Notes under the pieces: model-generated
Seen by the model: only the letters and a program-made list of their open reading frames with translations
Told to the model about the DNA's origin: nothing
The model's database searches: none
Made by a program: the position numbers and the translations under genes
Shown here: positions 56,630-64,000 of the stretch, piece by piece
Position numbering within the stretch: position 1 is the stretch's first letter
How the letters are laid out: every line of letters starts with the position of its first letter
From: a candidate division WS6 bacterium OLB21
GTDB taxonomy: Bacteria > Patescibacteriota > Dojkabacteria > B142 > OLB20
Assembly (NCBI GenBank): GCA_001567305.1
Contig: JYPD01000012.1
Span: forward strand, 19,526 to 83,525
Direction of reading: 5' to 3'
Length of the DNA stretch: 64,000 bases

Positions 56630-57938
56630 ATGGGTATATTAAGACTGACACATCAAATCATTAAACAAGGAACTACCGAGAGAGAAGTTCCTTCCCATTC
56701 GTCTGCATTGAATCACAATTGCGTTAGAGAGGCAAGTTCAATTATTCGTTCAGGTATAGAATCGGGCATGATTGATTTAAACATAATTGCTTGCCAAGTT
56801 CAGCGCCTACTTGAACTAAAAACACATCATATCAGCGGATATACCCATGAGCCAGATACCAGAGTAAGAATCGGAATGGCTTCATTTAATAGCACCGCCA
56901 CAGAACTTTCTGAGACCTTTGAAATCCCTGTCTTTTCGATCTATAAAATTATTGATGAGGTGCACTCTGCCATATATCATTTACTTCGGGATCAAGAAGG
57001 ATTCGACCTAGAGTCATTAAACGCTGGAGCCCAAATAAAGCTTCGTGAGTTCGCAGGTATTCAAAAAAATTATGGATGATGCTGAACATTATCTATCAGA
57101 CAACCACTTTGCAGATATTATTGCCGACACACCATCTTTAGGAATGTTACTTTGGAGTCAACAAGAACACAGCAGTATCCTTCCATTGTTAGATGGACTT
57201 GGTATTCGTTACGAAACACCAAGAAATGTTGACTCATCTTTTAGGCGTCTGCTTAGCGAAGGTTACAACAATGGCAATTTAACACTTCTGAGAAGGGTCT
57301 TATATGCTTATCAATCGCAGAACCCAAGTCCTATGAATTCAAACGGAGCCATGATCGGAGATATCCTTGAAAGAACTGCACTCTGGGCATTTGGTAATGG
57401 GAGAGAAAAGAATATTCGACTTAAATCTAATACAAGACACGCGTTAACTTATCTTTGTGTGATGCAGTTTATAAAAGATCTGAATAATAGGGACATAATA
57501 GATAACGGCATTGAAAATTTCTACACAATGCCCGAAAGAGATGGCTTAGACATCACAACGATTGCAGTTCCAAATGACTGGGTTATAGCAAACTCAAGAC
57601 TTGACGCTTACCGATCCAAAAACGGGAGCTACCGATTTAGAATTCGCCCAGAAGACTTTTTTATTGATACACCAAACCTTTCTCGTACTTTAGATCTGTT
57701 TCTATTTGACTATCTAAAAAAAAATAGAGGTGAAGTCGTTTCTGCAATAGGTTCTCTTCTTGGATTTTCAGACAATACAGCCCGCAAAGTTTATGACCAA
57801 CTTAAAAGGGTTGCCGATTTTGCCTTGATGGTAGACCATACCCCAAATAGACTTGATATCCCAAGTCGTCTTGCCTCTCAAAACATTGATGCAGTTTACA
57901 ATAGAATAAAACAAGTAGTTTCTAGCTCTACTAGATAG
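56630..57938 (+). CDS. Orphan protein with HTH-like segments, frame broken once
   Basis: About 435 residues when one A is removed from the A7 run near 57063-57069, joining AGIQK to IMDDAEHYLSDNHFADII. The N-terminal part has helices like LSETFEIPVFSIYKIIDEVH, and the C-terminal part NRGEVVSAIGSLLGFSDNTA then RKVYDQLKRVADF; both look like winged-helix or sigma-like DNA-binding segments, without a family match. No membrane segments. It is convergent with the cysteine-peptidase-like gene (overlap 8 bases). Could be a regulator; unproven. Confidence 0.55.
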
Positions 57939-58734
57939 CAACCTCCCGCGTTGAAATATGTATCATCTTTGAGAGCTCTGCCCTATCAAATAGCCATTCG
58001 ATTGGAACCCAAATCTCTGCTCTTCTGAAAGGGAAATTACTATCGATAATACGAAGCTCGTAGTGACCGCTTTGATCCATTCGATACGAGTCAATAAGGA
58101 CAGCGTGAAGACTTGCATCGGCATCAACTTCGTTTAATTCATACATAAACTCTCCATACTTTATATTGGCTACTACCACAGAGTTCACAGAAATTAGAGG
58201 AAGCAGAATACCAGCAAAATTCAAGACATCTTCTTCTCTTTCGGTTGCATTGAATAAGTTTGCCAAAGCAACCCTCGTCTGTAGCAGACTTGTCCCCCAG
58301 TGGTTGTCGTTGATCAACGACATGGTAACTCTTTTGTAGGTTGTGGCATCAATTGTATTCGGATCTTGATTTTTGTAGAACCTAGCAATGCCGGTGGGAT
58401 CAAAACTATGAATATACGAACCAAAATCGTCAATAAACTCATTTTGAGTTAGGTAATGATTGAATAATCTTCGATGAGTATCTTTGATCCTTAGGGCTTC
58501 CAACGCATTCATCATTGCGACCGGAAGACACGAGGGACGATCTTCTTGTGGTAAGTAATCTCTAGGGCCTCTCTGAAATGATGTTAGTTCAGTTTGGGTA
58601 TCAAAACGAACCTTCTTACCTTCAAGGTACCAAGCTCTGTTCTCATTATTAGAGTCTACACCAGAAGCAGTTAACCCATCTGGCCTACCTACTTGTTCCC
58701 CTGTTTGTGTGTTTAAAGTCTCTAGCATATACAT
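57931..58734 (-). CDS. Cysteine-peptidase-like protein (C39-like fold), cytosolic
   Basis: A 267-residue protein without signal peptide. A possible papain-like triad is visible: Cys69 in QEDRPSCLPVAMMNALEAL (the only Cys in the protein), His210 in ASLHAVLIDSY and Asp231 or Asn233 in RIIDSNFP. The order Cys-His-Asp and the small helix after the Cys match C39-like peptidases. The first 40 residues are polar and may be a removable leader. It is convergent with the orphan gene at 56630-57938. The substrate is unknown, and it could be an inactive or non-peptidase relative. Confidence 0.5.
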   Translation of the reverse strand: MYMLETLNTQTGEQVGRPDGLTASGVDSNNENRAWYLEGKKVRFDTQTELTSFQRGPRDYLPQEDRPSCLPVAMMNALEALRIKDTHRRLFNHYLTQNEFIDDFGSYIHSFDPTGIARFYKNQDPNTIDATTYKRVTMSLINDNHWGTSLLQTRVALANLFNATEREEDVLNFAGILLPLISVNSVVVANIKYGEFMYELNEVDADASLHAVLIDSYRMDQSGHYELRIIDSNFPFRRAEIWVPIEWLFDRAELSKMIHISTREVAI

Positions 58735-58798
58735 ATTTATTATATATACAGTATATCACCAGAGAGGGATAAATCAAAATAACACAATGCAAAACATA

Positions 58799-59167
58799 CT
58801 AGTTATTTGGGGATTTGTCCTTATGCTTACAACGACCAGTAAGCTTGAGTTCAAGACCTTCTATCTCAAACTCTGGTAATGATAAGGTTTTTAGAATTTT
58901 CTGTTTATTAATATTAAAGTGGTAAACCCTACCACAACTTGAGCAAACAGCATGCTGATGATCATCTTCAGATAGCTCATAATGAATTTCATCCTTGTCA
59001 ATCAATACTTCACGAAGTATACCTTCACGCACCAGAACGCTGAGATTTCTATAAACTGTCGCAAGATCAACCTCGTTGATAAGCTTGTTGTGTAAATCTT
59101 TAGCTGTAAAAAGCTCAGCTTGCGGAAGATTATTTAGTATTAGTTTTCTTTGTTTTGTGTTTCTCAT
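58799..59167 (-). CDS. Fur-family metal-responsive repressor
   Basis: A 122-residue Fur-family regulator with winged helix (DLATVYRNLSVLVREGILRE) and the dimer domain. The metal-binding HQHAVCSSCGRVYHF has the first CxxC (Cys75, Cys78); the second structural pair is reduced to Cys113 and possibly His115 (GRCKHKDK), so the structural zinc site differs from the usual CxxC pair. The HHxH of the regulatory site reads DDHQH. It could be Fur, Zur or PerR; the metal is not decidable. Two 15-bp palindromes lie directly upstream, before the divergent PLP/CooC cluster. Confidence 0.88.
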   Translation of the reverse strand: MRNTKQRKLILNNLPQAELFTAKDLHNKLINEVDLATVYRNLSVLVREGILREVLIDKDEIHYELSEDDHQHAVCSSCGRVYHFNINKQKILKTLSLPEFEIEGLELKLTGRCKHKDKSPNN

Positions 59168-59170
59168 ATT

Positions 59171-59219
59171 TGCAAATGGTTTGCATTAGTGTTAACATGC
59201 TTATTGCAAATCAGTTGCA
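59171..59219. promoter_or_regulatory. Two 15-bp Fur-type operators in the divergent gap
   Basis: TGCAAATGGTTTGCA (59171-59185) and TGCAAATCAGTTGCA (59205-59219) share 12 of 15 bases, are near-palindromic and start 34 bp apart, about three helical turns. The first is 4 bp from the Fur start, and the second 33 bp before the CooC-like ATG. The spacing and site type fit a Fur-family regulator acting on both genes. Confidence 0.6.
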
Positions 59220-59251
59220 TTAATTATACTAGATATTAGCTAAAACATACA

Positions 59252-60210
59252 ATGAAAATTGCTTTTGTAGGTAAGGGCGGAAGCGGAAAAAGTACCCTTA
59301 CTGCACTGTTTATAAAACATCTGCTAAAAACATAACAAAAACAAATACTGGCCATTGATGCCGACATTAATATGCACCTAGCAGATCTTCTTGGAATTGA
59401 ACTTGATCACTCTCTTAATCTCTCAGAATCCAAAATGTTTTAACAATAAAAGCACATCTTGCCGGCAACAATCCCAGAATAAAGAAGCCTTCCCAAATTG
59501 TTAAAACTACACTACCTGCGAAGGGGTCAAATTTAGTATTCATTAAAAAAACCGATAGCCTACTTAAGCAGTTTAGCCAAAACTTTGGAGCCGATAATTT
59601 TTTTATGCATGTAGGAACTTATGAACAGGAAGATATCGGTGAAAGTTGTTACCATTCTAGCCTAGCTATACTTGAATCGCTACTTTCCCATACTATAACT
59701 GACGATAATCACCTGCTTGTAACAGATATGACAGCAGGAACCGACGCTTTTGCTGGATCCTTGCATGCTCAATTCGATTTAATAGTTATGGTGGTTGAAC
59801 CGACTCAAGAAAGCACATTGGTTGCCAAACAATACAAAGCACTAGCCGAAGCCGCAAATGTCAAACAGTTCGTAACTTTCTTAGCAAACAAGATTGAGGA
59901 TGAAGAAGATGTCTTGTACCTACAATCAGAACTCGGAACAGAAGTGATTGGCGAAGTTCCATACAGCAAAGAAATTAAAATTCAACGCAGAAGCGGCAAG
60001 TCTGTGTTTGATCTACCTGTTTCAGTGGATCAGGCCTTTGACAGGATTACAACTCTAGCACAAAAAAATCGAGCAGAAATAACTACGAGATTAAAGCTTC
60101 TAATTGAACTACACAAAAAGCATGTTCAAGCCGACTATATTGTTTCAAGACACGGAAACCTTCTTGACCAGATTGACGAATCTTTCAATTACGAAGGAAT
60201 AAGTTACTAA
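59252..60210 (+). pseudogene. CooC/MinD-type ATPase with two or three lesions
   Basis: Reading past lesions gives about 319 residues. It begins MKIAFVGKGGSGKSTLTALF with the deviant Walker A KGGSGKST of the MinD/CooC/ArsA class, then ILAIDADINMHLADLLG, and VTDMTAGTDAFAGSLHAQFD with the DMTAGT Walker B-like segment as in CooC. In CooC this drives nickel insertion into CO dehydrogenase, but no such enzyme is visible here. There is an in-frame TAA at 59333, which two offsetting A-run indels would also explain (LLKNITKQILAIDAD), and one base is missing in the T4 run near 59437-59441. The intact part starts at about 59605. It may still be functional if these are sequence errors. Confidence 0.65.
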
Positions 60211-60215
60211 AAATA

Positions 60216-61643
60216 ATGCAGTCGCTTTTTTTAGAACCCAAATTAACTGGTCAACAAGCACAACTGCTTGCCGATAGGGATCTTCTTTGGCAGATTTATC
60301 GTTCTGTAGGACAAGCGACAAATATCGTATTCCCGCAAATAGTTGTAGAAAACCTTAGGTTATTCGACAATGCTTTGTCAGAGCTGGGCGTCAAAAGCGA
60401 AATTTACTATGCACATAAACCCAATAAATCTATCTCTATTGCCAGAGAACTAGCCTTATTGAAGTCGGCAAAAATAGACATTGCATCGTATGGCGAACTA
60501 AAGTCTGCTCTCAACGCAGGATTTAACGGAAGCAGAATAGAAGCAACAGGACCAAAAGACAGCTTTTTTCTTGCACAGCTTCTTCTACATAAGGCAACTA
60601 TTAATATTGACAGCTTATCTGAGCTACAAAAGATAATTAACCTTAAGAAAAAAATCGGCTTCGAGGATCAAACACAAATATTTGTGAGACTTGCCAAACC
60701 ATCAGGTCTAAATACTGAGAAGGATTCTCGCTTTGGTATACCCGACAACGAAATAGACTCCCTGTTTTCAGAACTTGATAAATACAGGGCAGAGATACGA
60801 TTCAAGGGTTTCTCCTATCATCAAAATAGCTATACCCCCAGTTCAAGAATCCTTGCTCTCGAGAGAACAATTTTATTGACTCTCGAGGCACTCAAAAAAG
60901 GTTTGACGCCAGAATCAATCAATATCGGAGGTGGTTTTAAGATCAATTACATAGCGAACCGAAATCAATGGCAGGATTATGTTTCTGGCGTAATTGCAGG
61001 CATTCTGGGAACAGGAAAACACCTGGGGTGGAACAAAACAGGTCTTGGCTACTGGAACGAAAACGGAAAAATACGCGGAAGCCAAAACTTTATGAATTTC
61101 TATCAAAATGAAGACCAGTACGAGCAATTAAGTAGCCTTCTCTCACAGAAGTCAACAAAACTTGGAGGAACATTTGCCTCCACCCTCTCTGAAATGATGC
61201 TATCGCTTTGCATTGAACCTGGCCGTTCTATGTTGGACCAGGCCGGCATGACAATTGCAGAAATCATCGACATAAAGAAATCCGCAAACGGCGAAAACAT
61301 TTTGGTGATGAATATAAACCGTTCTCAACTCGACTCGTTTGAACAGGAATACATGCTAGATCCAATATTGGTAAAACCTTTAGAAAGCAAAGAAATTGAA
61401 ACAAGCGATGCTTTCCTTGCAGGCAACCTCTGCCTTGGTAGTGATTTCATAAGCAAACGCAGAGTCTTCTTTAAAAGCAGACCAGAAGTTGGTGATCTAC
61501 TAATATTTACAAATACCGCAAGCTATTTAATGGACTTTGCCGAGAGCAATACGCTTCAACAACCAATAGCTCCTAAAATAGCCGTATACAAAAAAGAAGA
61601 TAAACTCTTCTTCACTAGGGACGAAAATTACTTCTCAATATAA
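60216..61643 (+). CDS. Fold-type III PLP decarboxylase (DAP/ornithine/arginine family)
   Basis: A 475-residue enzyme, intact. The PLP Lys is in YYAHKPNKSISIARELA; the barrel carries IEATGPKDS, the His/Gly-rich GFSYHQNSYTP and NIGGGFKIN, and the C-terminal domain has CIEPGRSMLDQAG and the substrate-gating AGNLCLGSD (Cys and Asp). An insert of about 60 residues (GTGKHLGWNKTGLGYWNENG) is uncommon in LysA. It starts 5 bases after the CooC-like stop, and the next gene starts 4 bases on. It may act on an amino acid made by the next enzyme. The natural substrate is unknown. Confidence 0.85.
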   Translation: MQSLFLEPKLTGQQAQLLADRDLLWQIYRSVGQATNIVFPQIVVENLRLFDNALSELGVKSEIYYAHKPNKSISIARELALLKSAKIDIASYGELKSALNAGFNGSRIEATGPKDSFFLAQLLLHKATINIDSLSELQKIINLKKKIGFEDQTQIFVRLAKPSGLNTEKDSRFGIPDNEIDSLFSELDKYRAEIRFKGFSYHQNSYTPSSRILALERTILLTLEALKKGLTPESINIGGGFKINYIANRNQWQDYVSGVIAGILGTGKHLGWNKTGLGYWNENGKIRGSQNFMNFYQNEDQYEQLSSLLSQKSTKLGGTFASTLSEMMLSLCIEPGRSMLDQAGMTIAEIIDIKKSANGENILVMNINRSQLDSFEQEYMLDPILVKPLESKEIETSDAFLAGNLCLGSDFISKRRVFFKSRPEVGDLLIFTNTASYLMDFAESNTLQQPIAPKIAVYKKEDKLFFTRDENYFSI

Positions 61644-61647
61644 TAAA

Positions 61648-62955
61648 ATGCTGTACAAGAATATTACTGAACTAATCGGCAATACTCCACTTCTGAAGAT
61701 TGATAGGACGGTACATGGCATTCCCAACCTGAACCTTTATGCAAAACTAGAGTATATGAATCCGTTTGGATCAGTTAAAGATAGAGCTGTCTGGGGTATT
61801 TTAAGACCTGACTTGGAAAAGATTCAAAAAGATGGCAGCAAGGTGTTAGAGATGTCGAGTGGCAATACAGCCAAGGCTATTCAATCTATCTGCAGTCAGT
61901 ATGGCATACCTTTCAAAACTATTACAAATAGAATCAAGGTACAAGAGGTAAAGGATACACTTCTACTTCAAGGTGTTGAAATAGAGGAATTGCCGGGTAG
62001 CAGCGACTGCCATGACCCAAACGATCCGAACGATCCGCTTGTCTATATTCATAAAGAATTAACTGATCGATCGCAAAAAAATATTTTACATCTCAGTACA
62101 ATAACGAAAGAAATCTGCAGGAGCATTATGAAACGACCGGAGCCGAAATCCTTGCCGATTTAACCAAAGTAGATTATTACTTTGCAGGACTAGGAACAAC
62201 AGGGTCCTCTAGAGGACCTGCTTCTAGAATACGAGAGAGAGATACGCATTTAAAGATGATTGGTGTTGTGGCTAAAAAAGATGATTATATTCCGGGAATA
62301 AGAACAAAAGATGAGATGTATGAAGTCGGCCTTTTACAACCCGACTTTTATGATGAGATTGTTGACATCTCCGCAAAAGATGCCACAGAAGGCATGATTG
62401 AACTCATCAGAAAAATGCGGGGTTCATAGTGGACCAACAGGAGGTGCTGTTTACCAGAAAATTAAGCAATACTTTCGGGATAATCCAATTCGTGAAGAAT
62501 TAGAGATAAATGCCGTCTTTATTGTTTGCGACAGAATGGAGAATTATATAAGTTATGTAAAAGAAAGACAGCCCGAAATCTTTGGGGAAGATTCAAGAAT
62601 AAGCTGGAAAGATAGATCAGATGATACTAAGCAAGCGACCGAACTGGAGCCAACACAAGCTTCGGAATTGATTCACGATCCGAGTTGGCTTGTTGTCGAC
62701 ACAAGAAGCCCCTTAGCTTTTAAGAGTGCTCACATTGCTAATTCATTAAACATTGCCTATGACCATTTAGATAAGATGCTCAATGACGGCAATCCGTTTT
62801 GTCTTAGCAACAAACTGCTGTTTGTGTGCGCGCTTGGTGAGAAATCTAGAAAAATTGCTTCGTACTGCGAACAGGCCGGCAGTAAAGCATATTCTCTTGC
62901 AGGTGGAATAACTTCTTGGAGGGATAAAAATCTACCATTAGAAAGAGATTTATGA
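61648..62955 (+). CDS. Cysteine synthase-like PLP enzyme fused to a rhodanese domain, frame broken twice
   Basis: Adding one A to the A7 run near 62076-62082 and removing one A near 62411-62415 gives about 436 residues. The first 320 are a fold-type II beta-synthase: IGNTPLLKIDR, PFGSVKDRA (PLP Lys), EMSSGNTAKAIQ, QYNNERNLQEHYETTGAEIL, AGLGTTGSSRG and KCGVHSGPTGGA. The last 100 are a rhodanese (LVVDTRSPLAFKSAHIANSL, active loop CALGEKSR with Cys). Cysteine synthases make cysteine or related beta-substituted amino acids; rhodanese moves sulfane sulfur. A fusion suggests channelled sulfur. It overlaps the desulfurase gene by 4 bases. Confidence 0.8.
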
Positions 62956-64000
62956 ATAAACTAGAGAATCTTAAATCCAAGTTTCCATTTTTTGTCAACA
63001 ATCCGGGGATAACCTACCTTGATAGTGCTGCTACGACTCACAAACCAAATTCGGTTATCAAGATAGTAAATGACTATTACTGCAAGAATAACGCTAATGC
63101 CGGTAGAGGCATATACTCTCAAAGCTTGAAGTTAGAAAATGATGTAGAAGATGTGCGCGAAAAGGTTGCAAAATTTATCAACGCAAAAATTGATAACATA
63201 ATCTTCACCTCAGGTGCGACATCTGGAATAGAACAGATCTCAAATCTATTACTCCCTTTATTCAATGACGGAGACGAAATCATCTTTTCACCTTTCGACC
63301 ATAAATCCTTGATACAACCTTGGCATCGGACTCAACAAGTTGCAAGGAACTTTGGACAAGTAATCAAACTAATCCCCTATTCTTACAAAGAATCAGGTGA
63401 AGCAAATTTACCAGAAATCAGAAATTTTGTTAGCAATAAAACAAGAATAATTGCCACCACTCAGCTTCATAATATTTATGGCGAAATAACCGATGTTGCA
63501 CAGCTTAAAGGTCACACACAAGATGCATTAGTATGTCTAGATGCAACGCAGAGCGTATCGCACGGAATTCTAGATGTGGAAGATCTTGGTGCAGATATAA
63601 CAGTATTTTCTGGTCACAAAATGTTTGCCAGTCAAGGAGTAGGTGTTCTTGCTTTGAGCGATAGAGCAAAAGCTGTCCTTAGTCGGAGTGCTCGTATCCT
63701 AGGTTCGGAAACATTGCGATCAAATCTTGAATCGGGAACACAAAACTGGGCGGGGATCTTAAGCCTCAAACCCGCAATTGAGTTTATCGAAGAATTAGGA
63801 AGTAACAATATTCATAAACACCTTGCGTACCTCACCCAGCTTATTGTGCAAGGATTAAGAAATTTCAAGAAAGTTGAATTTACAAAGGTTCCGGCATACT
63901 GGAGATGCGCCGACGGGTACGGGATAGTCTCATTCAATGTTGCCGGTTTAGAGCCAAGCGAGCTAGGTTTTATTCTCAATGAGCAGAACATATGTGTGCG
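62952..64000 (+). CDS. Cysteine desulfurase, SufS/CsdA-type (cut by window end)
   Basis: The frame is open from ATG at 62952 to the last base, giving 349 residues. A class V aminotransferase with YLDSAATTHKPNSVI, TSGATSGIEQISN, the PLP Lys in SGHKMFASQGVG and the ANAGRG-IYS segment typical of SufS/CsdA. The catalytic Cys loop should follow just after the last visible residues NEQNICVR, outside the window. It removes sulfur from cysteine for Fe-S or thio-cofactor assembly. Being translationally coupled to a cysteine synthase-rhodanese fusion, it may belong to one sulfur-transfer route. Confidence 0.9.
   Translation, partial: MNKLENLKSKFPFFVNNPGITYLDSAATTHKPNSVIKIVNDYYCKNNANAGRGIYSQSLKLENDVEDVREKVAKFINAKIDNIIFTSGATSGIEQISNLLLPLFNDGDEIIFSPFDHKSLIQPWHRTQQVARNFGQVIKLIPYSYKESGEANLPEIRNFVSNKTRIIATTQLHNIYGEITDVAQLKGHTQDALVCLDATQSVSHGILDVEDLGADITVFSGHKMFASQGVGVLALSDRAKAVLSRSARILGSETLRSNLESGTQNWAGILSLKPAIEFIEELGSNNIHKHLAYLTQLIVQGLRNFKKVEFTKVPAYWRCADGYGIVSFNVAGLEPSELGFILNEQNICV

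Overview
The window looks like a piece of a Candidate Phyla Radiation (Patescibacteria) genome. It is AT-rich, tightly packed and uses the standard bacterial code. Hallmarks are tandem two-helix VirB2/TrbC-like subunits beside a membrane-anchored Clp-type AAA+ ATPase, a PilM-like/baseplate-J-like trio, many family 2, 4 and GT-C glycosyltransferases, fermentative phosphoketolase plus acetate kinase, and many orphan genes. I cannot fix the phylum; Dojkabacteria, Katanobacteria or Microgenomates are possible. I see no rRNA, tRNA, CRISPR array or insertion sequence.

Layout. 1-5.6 kb: two paralogous sensor kinases flank a polyprenyl synthase/UbiA pair, followed by an XRE-GAF regulator. 5.6-13 kb (minus strand): an operon-like run of a small membrane protein, a ClpB-like AAA+ ATPase with an N-terminal membrane anchor, and six VirB2/TrbC-like subunits. 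13-28 kb: cell-surface region with two GT-C-type membrane proteins, a Thr/Pro-rich lipoprotein, a 932-residue lamin-tail/carbohydrate-binding-like surface protein, three cytosolic glycosyltransferases, a flippase and a PGF-pre-PGF-like membrane protein. 28-33 kb: groES-groEL, then the pilM-like trio. 33-42 kb: methyltransferase, a deoxyribosyltransferase-like/ribbon-helix-helix fusion, a Lon-like ATPase without protease domain, rplY, jag, yidC, DHH phosphoesterase and FMN reductase. 42-46 kb: phosphoketolase and acetate kinase. 46-51 kb: ferric-reductase-like protein, rsmE, an Rrf2 regulator, YibE/F, and a zinc/manganese-type ABC transporter. 51-59 kb: a LOG-methyltransferase fusion, a glycosidase, a GT39-like enzyme and orphan genes. 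59-64 kb: a Fur regulator divergent from a CooC-like ATPase, PLP decarboxylase, cysteine synthase-rhodanese fusion and cysteine desulfurase (cut by the window end).

A dominant property is reading-frame breakage. About twenty genes are split, nearly always by one base at an A or T homopolymer, and they rejoin into normal-length proteins. I read this mainly as sequence error, so such genes are given as single joined features with the break position stated.

The two best candidates for an undescribed system are the Clp-AAA/VirB2-like multi-subunit operon (5.6-13 kb) and the Fur-flanked sulfur/PLP/CooC cluster (58.8-64 kb) with its paired 15-bp palindromes.
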